Shown here piece by piece: positions 1-13,353 of a DNA stretch of 57,378 nt. Source of the stretch: Phallusia fumigata (Eukaryota > Chordata > Ascidiacea > Phlebobranchia > Ascidiidae); contig QXVZ01009805.1 of NCBI GenBank assembly GCA_008931825.1, positions 1-57,378 of the forward strand, in the 5' to 3' direction. The notes beneath the pieces were generated by a model. That model was given only the letters and a program-made list of their open reading frames with translations, searched no databases and was not told the DNA's origin. The translations under genes were made by a program, and so were the position numbers. Position 1 is the stretch's first letter; the number at the start of each line of letters is the position of its first letter.

Positions 1-3000
1 AAATTCTCATCTTTCCTGGATAACCATGTGACAACCCTTGTGAAACCATTTTGGTCTTTCTTTGTGGTGCCAGGTGGAAGGTTTCAAACTGTAATTGCAG
101 CTGTTTTACCAAGAGATTACAAAGTATCATACTACAGGTAACCAAAAAGACAAACATTATCTTAGCTTCAATATGTTAAATTTTGAACTATGCATCTACA
201 TTTATGGTTCGAATTTTTGGATCTGGCTTCTGGTTTGATTATCTTATATAACTTGCATGGTTGAAATAAAACACAGAACTTGTTTAGGAAAGAAAACATT
301 TCAACTCCAGATGGAGGTCAATTCCTTCTGGCATGGGCAAGTCCAACTGACAAAGAAGAACCAACCCAACCACTTGTTGTCATATTTCCCGGCCTGGTTT
401 CCAAGTCAACATCTGGATATGTGCAGATTATTGTCAAGGAGCTTAAAAAACTAGGGTTTTCAGCTGTTGTTATGGGCAACCGGGGAATAGAAATACCTTG
501 TCAGGTAGATTTTGTGCCAAGATACAGATGTTTTTGAAACCACTTTACATTTACCTTGGGTGTATTACAGACAGGCAAAGCTTTTTGTGCAGCTGACACC
601 AATGATTTGGAATTGGCCGTAAACACAATTAGGGAAAGGTACCCACACCGACCCATTTCTGGTGTGGGCATTTCTTTTGGAGGGTAAGTTCAAATGTAAC
701 AATTTTTTGTTGCTAGTAATATGGTAATTTGCATCCTTGCTAGTACATCAAACTAGGTTGCACTGTATTAAAAAAATTGAGTTTGTCTGATAAATGTAGT
801 TGGTATATACCTAGAAAGGCCAACTTGTGCTTATATTTTTTGTGCTTATATTTTTTGAAATTTAATGGTATGGCTGTTTCTATGCAATGTGATTAAGGTA
901 ATGTACATGTGATGTTTGAATAACTTTTTTAGACTGCTTTTGTCACGCTATTTGGCACAGAAAGGTGAAAATAGCAAATTTCAAGCTGCCTTCGTCTACT
1001 CCTGCCCTTTTAACCCAGTTGCTGGTTCTGCTAACTTGGAAAAGTGGGACAACTGGCTGCTTTACAATGTTTTTCTCACCAACGACCTGATGAAAATTTA
1101 TGACAGGTATTTTTAATTTTTGTCAGTTTTTTAATATCTTACTTATAGCATGAAAAAACATCTCCTTGATGCAAAATATTTTTGTGTGTTAAACAATGTA
1201 GTACATATGTTGCTTAGAGATTGGAGCTGATTTATGTGTGCTGATTAACTAAAAAAAAAACGAAATTTTTACTGAAATATTTATACATTTTGAAAAGGTT
1301 TTTACCAGGGAAATAGTTAGTTACAAGCTTTTCGCCAAAATTGGACTTTCATTCCTTGTGAAGTCAAGCCATAACACGACGCCGTTTTTTGATCTTTGGA
1401 CTTTGCCTCACCACTTGTATTTGCTTTGACGTAGGTCTAAAGAAAAGTTTGTTGGCGTTGTCGACCACCAAAAGTTGAAGCGAGTACGAAGTATAAGGGA
1501 GTTTGACATTCACATGACCGCCAAGTAAGCCGTGTACCTTTTGTGTTGTTTAACTGAATTGGTATCGTTGGTGCCTTTAATTCAAACCAAACATAAGGTC
1601 ACAAAGAACAATATTTTTCGCCGCATGCTCGCGTAGTTGTTAAGTTCATGCAATGTGGCCGTTGAAGCATCAAATAATAACTCAACCCACTGTACCGTCC
1701 ACCGACGCCTACCTTTTAAGTATTATAACAATAATATGAAGTGAAATCACGCAGTACCACACTTATGTTGTAAAGAATTGTTAAACATTTTTTTATATTT
1801 CGTATTGCCCGCATGCTCATATACGTTTTTCGATGCGATGCAAAGTACTTTTAAAGCATTTTGTGGGCCGCATTACATGTTTTAACGTGTCTCATGCGAT
1901 CCGCGGGCCCAATGATGTGCAGGCCTGTTTTTGACCTCAGAAGTATATGTGCCGGTTTGGTTATCAACGACTGTTCCCAGATTTGTCCCCCGAAATTTAC
2001 AGATGTAAATTGTTTTCATTACTAAATGTGCCGGCAAACTTTTTTCAGATCAAATTGTCGCATTTTTTGAATTATGCATGAAAATAGGCGTTTTCTCCGA
2101 GGTTTGGTTGTAAAATTTCAGGCAAACGAGCCTGTTTCATCGTTCTTCGGCATTTAAACCCCTTTAATATTTAATAGCACGACGCATGTCACTTCCTGAA
2201 GGTAATTTTAAAATTAACGTAAACCATCGGCCCCGCCTGGGATCCATACATCTGCATCTTCAACAACGATTGGACCGCAAAATGCTTTGCCCCTTCAAAT
2301 TTGACTGTATGATTCGTAAAGCGTTCACAGTTTTTGTTCAGTGCCTAATCCCCGACGTTGGTGACATTATGACATGCATTTTGATGAACGAAGACTAACA
2401 ATGTTTGATATGGATTTCGCAACACTTTTTTAAATCATTGTGTTATCATAATAAAGTGGCGTAGTAGATTTGCGGAGGTTAAATCAAACGTACAATCGGG
2501 TTTTTGCGGGAGTCAACTAAGTCAACAAAAACAAACCAAAACAAAATAATAAGAGATTTTCATGTCAAATTTTCGTTTCAGAGTGTTTGGATACGAGTCC
2601 GTCGATCACTACTACAAAGATAGCGTCATCACCACAAAATTTCTGCACTCGATCAAGACACCAACTCTGTGTTTGTGCGCTGATGATGACGCGTTCGTTC
2701 CGATTCAAAGTTAGTAACTTCTTTTCGCGAAAATAATTACGACCCACGCAAGATTTTATTGACAAGTGCAAACTTTTTTATGTGCTAAAATAACAATGTG
2801 ACCAGGTGCATGCGGTATTCAAGGCCCCAGCAACTGCCAATGGTATCAAAGTTTGGGTTAGTCCAATTTTAATAGCAACCGTCTTGAATACTGATTTTGT
2901 CTGCATTTGACTGTTGTTCTCAAGATCTTTACACACATGGTACTAAATAACAATAATCCATAATTAGTTTACAAGAGTATTGGATTAATTCTACCTGCTA

Positions 3001-3740
3001 CCCAAAATAGTATGGCTGTAAAAAGCCCCACTTTGTTTTTGGGGATTGGGGTTTATTACCAAAACAAATTAGGTTTATTGTAGGAACTTACAACACTTAA
3101 AAGAACCTTTCAACTGACTGTAACTCAAACTAAATGATAACATCGCGACAACTCTCGCATCACAATTGTTTAAAGTAACATGACACTGATTTCGTTGTTT
3201 GAATTGTTTTGACACGTTTGTAAAACCGATGTAAGCCGCCTGGTTCCAAACCACAGCAGATGCGAAGTGAGCGTATTCGATCGCTGCAGGGGCAGCCGTT
3301 GGTGAAGGTTATTCTTGGGTTGGTTTAATGTGTCTTGTCATAATGGAACGAAACAATATACCGGAGCGAATTAAAAAAATTCGTGATAATGTTACGTTGC
3401 GATATGGCTTGTTGATTTTGTGGAACTTGAAGCATAATCAGCTTAACATTGACATTACCGCCCACCGGCGGACATAAGTTGGATACAACAAATAGTTCTA
3501 TTCGACAATGTGAGTTGCATACTAATTTTTGTTGTAGGTCTTCCCTATCAGGAAATGGCACAGACGGACTACATTGCCATGGCAATCACCCATGGTGGGG
3601 GTCATGTTGGTCACCTGCAAGGAATCAACCCCCTTTCCACCCCATATTTCGCTGAAATGATGATGGAATACTTTGCGGCCGTGTTTAACCACGCTGACGA
3701 ATTACCTAAACATGAAAAATCAACGTCTGTTATGCCATAA
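1..3740 (+). CDS. ABHD1/ABHD3-type alpha/beta hydrolase, 3' part (353 residues seen)
   Basis: Seven exons join in phase: 1-137 (open at the left edge), 288-504, 571-683, 933-1106, 1435-1524, 2582-2709 and 3538-3740 (stop TAA). The product matches the ABHD1/2/3 family. It has the entry motif around GGRFQT, then STPDGGQ, the oxyanion-side segment LVVIFPGL, MGNRG, the nucleophile elbow GVGISFGG (Ser), an acid loop CADDDAFVP (Asp) and a THGGGHVG histidine loop, so a full Ser-Asp-His triad is visible. Family members are single-pass membrane enzymes of the secretory pathway; mammalian ABHD3 cleaves medium-chain and oxidised phosphatidylcholines. The N-terminal membrane anchor would lie upstream of the window. 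Substrate is inferred from the family only. ABHD1 and ABHD3 cannot be told apart here. Confidence 0.93.
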
Positions 3741-3802
3741 AATACGTGTGCACTTTTGTTTGTATTTTTGGTTTCATTACATGTTGTTATGTTTAACACT
3801 GT

Positions 3803-3808
3803 ATTAAA
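3803..3808 (+). terminator. Possible ATTAAA poly(A) signal of the ABHD gene
   Basis: ATTAAA lies 63 bases after the ABHD stop codon. No AATAAA is closer. This is a variant signal, so the call is tentative. Confidence 0.4.
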
Positions 3809-5007
3809 ATACTACTATGGTAATTTCTTCTCAAAAATTATTTGTTGCAATCAGTTACACGTCGATTTAGTTTCTGTTGCCTTGCAGTTTTGTGTTTTAT
3901 TCGTCCTTCTAGTTCCATCAGTATATATTATTCTGCTTTAGTGTTTTGTCCAAACTTTCCTCTGTTTGTTATTAATCCACGCCACAGGTTTGTTATATTA
4001 CGTTCCGCATTGTAAGAGTAAAATTAAACGAGAGATTACAAGATTCGTGTTTTGCGTCTCAAAGACGGCTTGATGGACTTTTCTCTCCCTAAACCAAGTA
4101 GTCGATAAAATAAGAATACTTTTTTATTGTTTTAAACAAAATGCAAGCGTAAATGCATTTGGAGATCTTCCTTAAGTCAGGGGTTGCTTTTTCGGCTTTT
4201 TTGCCGGAGTGATGGACGAGTTTACGACACAAGCGGTGCAACGCTAAGCGGTTGGTCACAGGCTGCTACTTCACACATAAACGGGTGTTTGTTCAGGGCG
4301 GCCAGGCGGGAGCTTTGCTGATTAAGTTAGGCGGTGATGACCTCGATACGTTTGCTTTTTTGGGATGTAGAGGAGAGTATGGCGGCACTGCAATTTAGTT
4401 ATTCTTTTTTATTTTTAGTCCTGCCATTTAGCTGCATTTATCGTATGCTCAACACCTCCCAACATATATAAAGAGATCATGTTTTTTCATGTTTTAGGAC
4501 AGACGAATCCCAGCTGTTGATAAAACATCACTCCTTTTCGTGATTGCGTAGTGTTAACCGAAATGCGCTTGCTAAATAACGCTGTAAAAGATGATGCGTT
4601 ACAATAACTTTGGTTTGCTGCAGCTCGGCCAAAGGTCACTGCAGGTCAAACTATTGCTTAGTGTGGCTGTGGTGTTTAACTCATGCTTTTGACATTGAGA
4701 TTAAAGTTTTCATGATGTAAGTAAATGATTTAGTTAGACTATAAATGGAAATTTTTACTTAATGTTTTGAATAAAACTGATATCTAAACCGATCACGTCC
4801 AAAAAACATCACTACTATTCAGAAATTGCATGTGTGTGGGACCCGTATGTTTATGCTAGCAGAAACAATTATGTTATAAAATGCCAAGGGAATTAGGGAT
4901 AGAATGTAAATGAATGTATATCTGATGTCATGAAGTAAATGGATCATGTGGAAAACATCATTTTGGGTGATAGTGTATGTGGAATGAAAATATGGAGAAC
5001 GCAACCT

Positions 5008-5432
5008 CTCTAGTTTTATGAATTACTTGTTAGGATACCGCAGGTTGTGCACCCATGCCCTGGGCGGTCATTCTGACTAACGACAAACACACTCAACATT
5101 GGTAATAGCAGGCCTGCAAGAGGCGCAATACCACATAAGAGCCGGCTCTTGCTCAGCAAACCATCGGGTAAGCATTCGTCGACGGTTCAAATCCCACTGC
5201 TGACTGGGTTCTAGCCTNCTCTAGTTTTATGAATTACTTGTTAGGATACAGCCGCAGGTTGTGCACCCATGCCCTAGGCGGTCATTCTGACTAACGATAA
5301 CACACTCAACATTGGTAATAGCAGGCCTGCAAGAGGCGCAATACCACATAAGAGCCGGCTCTTACTCAGCAAAACATCGGGGAAGCATTCGTCGACGGTT
5401 CAAATCCCACTGCTGACTAGGTTCTTGCCTCC
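5008..5432. repeat. N-joined direct duplication of about 210 bp
   Basis: Positions 5008-5217 and 5219-5432 are near-identical (small indels and substitutions), separated only by one N at 5218. Each copy ends in a segment containing GGTTCAAATCC, which fits a Pol III B box. A six-base pair tcagca/tgctga flanks it. It could be a tRNA-derived remnant, but no full cloverleaf can be drawn. The duplication itself is best read as two haplotypes placed in tandem. Confidence 0.8.
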
Positions 5433-5733
5433 ACCTTTCTGCACGAAAATGCTCGCTCGAGTTTTAGTAAATTACGCTGTTACGTTATTTGCAGCACTGG
5501 TGTACAGTGCATTTATCTCACCAACTATTAATAGTTGGTTTAGAACATATTCCTTTGTAGTTTTTAAACTTGGCAGCCGTTGATGGTTGATTCGGTACCA
5601 TTTTTGGTACTTTATGCATGTCCTATTTGTTGTCAGAGAATCAGGTTTGTCGCATAATCGCCACAGTTCTGACAGTATGAACGGATTAGGGAAAAAAGCC
5701 TAATGCAAACCAGCAGTCTAATTTATTTTCATA

Positions 5734-6572
5734 TTGAGTAAATCACCAACCAGTATCAACCTTTTAATCGATTGATATTTCACGGTTCGGCTGTTGGGTG
5801 ATCTTCGTTGCCGAAAATAGAAGAACCAACTGGAAGAAGCCGTTTTGTAAACACAACGTTCAGCATATGTAAGAGTGGGCTTTGTCCTCTCGGCAAATCA
5901 ATGCTTAGAACGATGCACATAAGGTTCTAAAGAATCACTGACATATCAAGAAGTCATTTGTACAACCTTGTATTACGTTAAAAGGTATGCAATAAAAATG
6001 TTGTTTGAATCAAACTGTGGAAAAAATACAGTTCAGCTACTACCTGCTTTAAATTTATCTTTTAGGGAAAAGTTTATCGCCGTTGTAGAGTTTTAAAGAA
6101 GCCTATCGATGGCACAAATTTAGTTCCGGATTTGCAACATTATCATTTCAANTTGAGTAAATCACCAACCAGTATCAACCTTTCAATCGATTGATATTTC
6201 ACGGTTCGGCTGTTGGGTGATCTTCGTTGCCGAAAATAGAAAAACCAACTGGAAGAAGCCGTATTGTAAACACAACGTTCAGCACATGTAATAGTGGGCT
6301 TTGTCGTCTCGTCAAATCAATGCTTAGAACGATGCACATAACGTTCTAAAGAATCACTGACATATCAAGAAGTCATTTGTACAACCTTGTATAACGTTGA
6401 AAGGTGTGCAATAAAAATGTTGTTTGAATCAAACTGTGGAAAAATACAGTTCAGCTACTGCCTGCTTTAAATTTATCTTTTAGGGAAAAGTTTATTGCCG
6501 TTGTAGAATTTTAAAGAAGCCTATCGATGGCACAAATTTAGTTCCGGATTAGCAACATTACCATTTCAATTT
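5734..6572. repeat. N-joined direct duplication of about 420 bp
   Basis: Positions 5734-6151 and 6153-6572 repeat each other with a few percent substitutions around one N at 6152. Both copies are non-coding. The divergence level is what allelic copies of a very polymorphic genome would show. Confidence 0.85.
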
Positions 6573-8063
6573 GAAGATGATTCTTGTCACGACAAATGCG
6601 CGCGCGCTCCCTTCCATGAACCCCGACCACCGCATCTGTCCAACTTTCCAGATGCTGACGGCAAATTATCGGACATTATCAACCACATATTCCATCATCA
6701 TCACCTTGTCTTCCTCTTCTAGGGTGGTGAAAAACACGGGAACGACACGACTCATGTATTATGCAGCCCGTGTGTGGTTTTTGGCTATGTCGCTGTTGGG
6801 CCCATAGGCTTTCCGGCAATCGCAATTACGTCCGTTTTCTGCAGCCGAAAACCGAATTAGGCCCATGACGACGCAGGATTGAGTTGTATAACAATCAGTG
6901 TGTCCCCAAGGACAACTCGGTTTGCTGATTATTTTAGAAGATTTTTATTGACATCTGCTGTGTGGCACAGGCCCAAGGGTTCGTAGCTGAGATGGTTTCA
7001 AGGGTCTGTCATGAAGTTTTAATCGTAAAAGGCAGGCACCAATAAACCAAAAACGTGATGGGGATATTCCGCAAAACAAATACTGTGTATTGCGTGAAAG
7101 CACGTTATACTACGAGTCGGCAAAACCTTTAGACTGCAAGTTTCATTCTAGTTTTATGTTGTTTCCATTTTTACGAGAATTTTTCGATTGTGAGACCGCA
7201 AGGTCGGAACTAGTGACATAGATAGCTATTTTAGCTGCTGTTAACTGTTTAAGTTACAATACAGGTTAAGCCGTGTTGAAATTCTTTAGATGAAATATTA
7301 TTGAAAGCCATGTAGCATTCTTTTGTATTACCTAGACTTGCCAACTCTGTGCGCTGGTTTGATTAATCGTTTAAATGCAACAATGATTTTTTTTACCAGG
7401 CATTAAAAGCTCATTTACAGATGCTTCCTCAAATCCCGATGCATATTTTATTCATAAGTAATCTGAAATGCAATTACGAGTCGCCAGAGCTTTAAAGACG
7501 CTTGGGTTCAATTTTCACTTTTTGTGGCAGTCTCATCTGTCACAATTATCGGATCAGCGCAAGGTTTTTCGCCCCGACAGTCATACGATCGGCCTCGGCG
7601 CGGAAGTCAAGCGGAATGCCACCGGGAGTCGCACGCATTCTTGTGTGTGTTATCGTTTGGAATATGTTTATGAACCGATGAATTAATCATAGTTTAGCCA
7701 CAGCGAGAAGGAGAGTCTAAAACAGCGAGTCGCTTGTTACTTGTGCGCTTTCTTCTGCTAAATTATTGATGAAAATGGCGCGCATATACACCTATAGACA
7801 TTTCGTTATGACAGCGCGTTGAGTTGGGTCCCACGCTAAGCCATGTCTCTACGGCAAAGCCACTCGGTAATAGAAAAGGAATTATCGGGCTTAGAGGTAG
7901 ATTGTGGCAAATTTTAGTCGGCAAATTGTACAATTTTCGAAGTCAGTTGGAGATTTTTTTGCGTTTTACTAAGAAATACAGAAAAGTTTAACTCAAAAAA
8001 TAATGTTCTAAAAATTACCAGTAATACTAAAATTGTACTAAAGCTTGATCAAAAGTTATTAAT

Positions 8064-11000
8064 ATGGATTACCTGATCAACATCGTTGTGAATCTGCTTT
8101 TTGTGTCTGTGTTATGTTCTCTTACCGGTGCCCAGCTGATGCAGTGCCTCCATCATCGATGCGAAGTTCCCGCAATCCAAACTGGAAACGAAAATTCAGG
8201 TAAATGCGCATTGAATTATTTTTATCAAGAGAAACTTACGATGCATTAGATTATAATATACAGCGTTTAAGATTTAGTTAGGAAAAAACTCGATGAACCT
8301 CTTTTAAGAAACCCCGTCTGTTCTGTTCGAGAATTAAAACTTAATTTGGAACTAAATGCATTTGATATAATAATGTTTCCAAATGCAGTTGGACAATAAC
8401 GTGTTAAATAAATACAAACCGTTGATGCCAATTTTTAACAAATAATCTAGACAGAAAGGTATTTGAGGTACTAATTGTGGTTTATTATACCACCAGACAA
8501 AACCAGAAGGACTAACGCTAAATAAATTGTTTTGACATTACTTTGACCTGGTGCGGCATTGGGACGCCACTGTATTGATTTTGTTGTCTGTGTAACCCTG
8601 GAGGGGCGTGTCCCCCAATATTTTGATGGGGAGCACTTAATTGTGTACATCTGAACAATTTGATCTATCATTGCAACTATTTTATGCATATTTTATACTC
8701 TTACATACCGACACTGCACTCAAAAATGAAAACGTATTTGTTGCTAGATATTACGTGTCGCAGCCGGAGAAAATAGCATCGTAACGTGACAGACCAAGAA
8801 AAACAATAATAAATAGTCCGCCCTCCTTTCCATCACTTTCATGAAGTGATAACAAAGTATACATGCGCAAACATTTTAATGATGTCTGCTGTCAATAAAA
8901 ATTGAAAAAAAAGCATATCAAATTTTAGCTCGACAATTATTCCGAATGTTTTGCGATCTGAAGAAAATACAATCCAAAGTATTTTAATTTTTGTAGATTT
9001 TTATTTTTATGGCGCTTTACACAGATCCAGTTGTGATGCGACCGGTTGCGTGCGAGCCAAGAAATAATGGAGCGGACGTTGCCCCGCTGGGAAATATCAC
9101 CGTTTCGCCCAAAAATGCCACCTGCCGAACACCAGACGTGCAAATATGCAGCCTGGTAAGCAAAACCTGTGTCAAATCAGCTTTATTTCCCCAAAGATGC
9201 ATACATTTAAAATGTAGATATGTAGAGGTTGATCTTTATGCTTAACTACCTCCGGTGATTAATAGTCTGGTGTTATATCTGGGTATTCTAAACCAAATGC
9301 TCTTTGTTGCATTTATCGGCCAGGTAAAATTTTATGGATAAGGGGGTTTTATTTTATTGGTTTATTCACAGTTTGAGGCAGCAAAAATTCATTGTGTAAC
9401 AGTCGCTCGTTACTACTAAGTTTTTTTTACGATCTATCATGGATTGTTTGTGTTCGATGTTCTTTAAACCAATATCTTGTTTCATCACAGAAAAACCGTA
9501 TCTCGTGTTTGACTTGTGACGCAACACGCATCGATAAACGTCACGAGCCGAGTCATATGGTTGACGGGATAAAATGGACGTGGTGGCAAAGTGTCACGTG
9601 GCCGGGCCCACGGGATAATCCCCTGTCAGTGAATGTCACCTTGCAGTTGCCGAAGGTCTTTATACTGACTGGTAAATTAAATGAATTTTAACTCTGTAGT
9701 GATTCCATTTATCACAATTATATGCACATTCTGGTTGTTTTGGCTTTGAGCGGATTGCAGCATTTTTTATAACACCGAAATCGATTATCTTCCTAAAATT
9801 GAGAACTAAATATAAAATGTATGTTAAGAACAACCCAAATAGGACGTGAATGGTGCTGATTGAAATTGTTTTCAACAATGCTGCAGATGACATCAAAATC
9901 GAATTTTACGATGGACGTCCACAAGTAATGGTTGTGGAGAAATCGTCTAACTACGGCGCCACCTGGGAACCCATGGAATATTTTGCGGACGATTGCCAAA
10001 ATACTTTTGGTATCGAACCAACGTAAGTGAAAATAAACGTTTTGTAGCATGAAGGATCCGCATTCACATATTACCTACAAAGTTTGCCACAAAACAAACC
10101 GGTCGGCAATTCTAGCAAACAGGATCGGTCAGCGTTTAGAAACACGAGTTAACATTATGCTAAAGTGAGCATCAGTTTCGTATACAAGTCAAACTTAATG
10201 TTTAATGCGCTAAATTGAAATTTGAATTATTTTAATCTTAGTCTACTTGTGCTGTGAATTTTTTCATACTTTAAACCTTGCATACACCAGGATTAACTTT
10301 CCTTCATTTGCATAATTGACACGCGAAAGGAGACTTATTTCGTTTGCAGTGAGATTACCAAGGCTCCGGCGACTGTGGAAGAAGCCCTGGCGCCGTTTTG
10401 CTCCGAGGATTACAGCACTAACTACCGATGGGATATGAGTGGCGTGGTGCCAGTGGCGGTCGCCAAACGTCTCAACGCCTTGACGTCGTTGGGTCTCGGA
10501 AAGGTGAGACGCCGATTTGGAAATCAATACTATTTGGAGCTGTGTTTGGGATAAGGCGGATTTATACAGCTGACATGTTGTAAAACGTCAGTAATTGATG
10601 TGTGATACGTACACAATGCTGAAGGCGAACAGACTAAAGCAAACTAAAAAATCAAAGGTAATTAAACCAAATATCCATCAAGAAACGAATAAAACAGGAT
10701 ATTTCTAAAAATAAGTATTTGGTTATTAAAAAAACTTGTAATGAAATCAAACGGCCTAAAAATAAAATATTGCGACCGCTTCAAAGTTGACATAATTAAA
10801 ATATTTCATCGTACAAACGACCTCGTACATCACGCACCAACGTTGGGCACGCCCAACCCCAAATTTTTCAGGTATTTTTTCAGGCTTTCGAACTTTTTTA
10901 TCTAATTGCTTTCATCTTAATTTAATTCTGCGGTTTTCCACGTTTGTGAAACACGCTTTATAATTTATGCATGGTCTTCACCTTCACGAACAAGTTTTGC

Positions 11001-13214
11001 CCTTAGGCCGAAGTTTGCACATCCTTGTGGAATGACACAATGGGCCTAAAGTCCTTCCTGGAGATCACCAGTCTTCGTATTCGCCTTCTCAGTCCAGCTG
11101 TTCTTGAACCTTCGGGGAAGAATTCAGGTGGTGACCCTGATTCGCAACCAACTCGATCTGAGCATTACGGAATTAAAAAGATTGAGATTTCTGCCAGGTA
11201 TTTCTAACATGTTTAACCAACATAGGAAGTGGATTATGTTTTCCGGACCATTGGTTGTGCTTGACCACGTCAAGTATTCCTAGTTCAACTGGAATGGATA
11301 TTTTATGTATATTTACAGTTGATTGTGAACTTAAAAACTTTACTAGTTTACCTTGTTTAAAATTTTGTTCGATTTTGATTACCAAATATTTCATATTACA
11401 CCGCATGCTTGCCCAGAGACCTATTGAGCTGAATCAGTGCCGTTTTCTGTGTGTTTCAAGAATGTTTTGTTCATTAAATTGTATTGTGACAAAGCGCTGT
11501 TCAAATCACTTTAATATTTGGCCTTCTATAGGTGCCAGTGCAACGGTCATGCCAGCACTTGTAACATAGGGAGGAAGTCAGCCACATGTGAATGCAAACA
11601 CAACACAAAGGGAAGCGAGTGCGAGAAATGTCGTCCACTGTTTTGGATAGAGAAGTGGAGACCGGGAATGTATGTGGCCGGAAAGCAACGTGGAACAGCG
11701 AATCCATGTAAGAACGCTAAGTTTTACTTTTCCTGGTTTATATTTAAATTAATTGCATTGTGTTTTGGAGTTTTGGTGCAAAAAATCCTTTTTTTTAAAA
11801 CAAAAAAAAACTTTATTTGGGTAGAAAAAATTTTTGTTGGAACATTGAAGCATTTGTATTTGTCTACGCTTTTTTAGCAATGTTGCATTGGCTTGTAATC
11901 AAACTATTCGAGCACTTACGTTTTTACATAGCACCAATTTTTAATGTTTAATTACTACGTCAAATCTATGTTGCAAAAACAAGCTACGCAAACTTGCTTA
12001 CAATTACCATTCTGACGTCCTTAAATTCTAGATACTGTTTAAAGGTTTATCATACTTTTCCGAATGGTACCGGGACAAGCTGATTACGCAAGGGCGCCAC
12101 CAACCGGCGGACGTTATACCCCGTGCCAGTGCAAACCCTTTTCCCGAACCCTGTCAGTGCAACAAACACAGCCACAGATGTGAGATTATTCCGACGTTGG
12201 GAATTACGTGCGTCGATTGCCGTCATAACACTGAGGGTCAGAATTGCCACAACTGTCGGTTAAACTACTTTAAAAACCCCAAACGGCAGTTGCAGGACCG
12301 TAACGTTTGTCAAGGTAAGATGTCCCGATACAAGCCCAAAACAGTCTTATAAAAAAGATCCGTATTGGTGCAGGTTACAAAGAACATAACACAGGAAGTC
12401 AGTTTGAGCAAAATAACATGTTTTGTTTTTGCCTTTACTAAATATGCACATTTGCACGTTGGTAGCATGTTATGTTATATGAGTAGCGTTAAGGGCAACA
12501 ACACACAGTCCAACCACTTATATGGATGAGGTGTGCTGCTAACGCGGTGAGCTAAAATGCGGAAAACGATCAACGTTTTTTATTATTTTCACAGCGTGCA
12601 ACTGCAGTCGCTTGGGTTCATACAGTCGATGGTGTGGGGTAAACGGACAATGTCACTGCAAACCCGGGTTTGGTGGAAGGCGGTGCGATAAATGCAGAGA
12701 CGGATTTTACATGTTCCAGAATGATTGCTACAGTAGGTGCAATTCGACTAATTTTAAAGTTACTCTACCCGCCCTGACCAATGTGACAATCCAAACACCA
12801 AGTTGCCTTTCTACAACTGGACAAATGATGCTCTTTGCAAATTTAAAATTAAGCTAGTCAGCGTCCAACATTGGTTTGACAGTTTCACCATTATGAACAG
12901 AATTTCAGTTGTATTTTACTCCCGGAATTTATTTTACAGAGGTTGACAGGCGGTGCATTGATTCCTTGACTGAACGTTGTCTCGAATTCTCCCCGGATGC
13001 AAGTACGTGTAACGCGACTGCCACCCAGTGGTGTGTATGTTCAACGTTTGAAATAGGCGACTGCAAATCCACCTTACCCAACTACACGAGGAAGGTTCAG
13101 GCTCGTAAAGTCAGCAGCCCACAACCACCAGGTGGCAGTGCTCATCAAGCCGATGGATCTGTGACATTTTGTGCGTTACTGGTCGGCTTGTTCTACATTG
13201 TGTTTGTAAAATGA
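8064..13214 (+). CDS. Netrin-G-like protein: laminin-N domain, three LE repeats, GPI-type C-terminus
   Basis: Exons: 8064-8199 (ATG, signal peptide), 8997-9155, 9491-9671, 9887-10022, 10350-10503, 11007-11197, 11532-11707, 12045-12314, 12595-12732 and 12940-13214. Exons 2-10 join in phase (559 residues). Exon 1 ends in phase 1 while exon 2 needs phase 0, so a small exon is missing between them or the first exon is wrong. The laminin-N domain shows TWWQSVTW, NYGATWEP, FCSEDYST and LRIRLLSPAV. Three laminin-EGF repeats follow (CQCNGHASTC, CQCNKHSHRC, then the CNCSRLGSYS module). The last exon has its own cysteine pattern, then GGSAHQADGS and a hydrophobic end VTFCALLVGLFYIVFVK, typical of a GPI signal. 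No NTR domain is present. In vertebrates netrin-Gs are GPI-linked synaptic ligands of NGL proteins; the role here is inferred. Confidence 0.88.
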
Positions 13215-13353
13215 TATCGATTATTAGGAGCCACACAATTGCACTTACGTGCCTCCAACCGAGACTGCAGGGACTTCGCATGTTCGGCGAAGCCCACACA
13301 CAGGATTTAAAACAAACTAAATTATTGTTTATCTGTAACAATTGTTTTTAAAA

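Larger units (their letters stand above)
3741..8063. other. Intergenic region, no gene recognised
   Basis: Short open frames occur but none shows a family motif or a consistent splice pattern. The region holds two N-joined direct duplications, described separately. The promoter of the netrin-G-like gene should lie in its right part, but no clear TATA box was seen. Confidence 0.6.

Noticed and set aside
2186..2398. 70-codon plus-strand frame inside an ABHD intron
   Set aside because: No motif, no splice support and no partner exons; likely chance.
6571..6807. 78-codon plus-strand frame upstream of the netrin-G-like gene
   Set aside because: Low-complexity composition, no motif and no splice partners.
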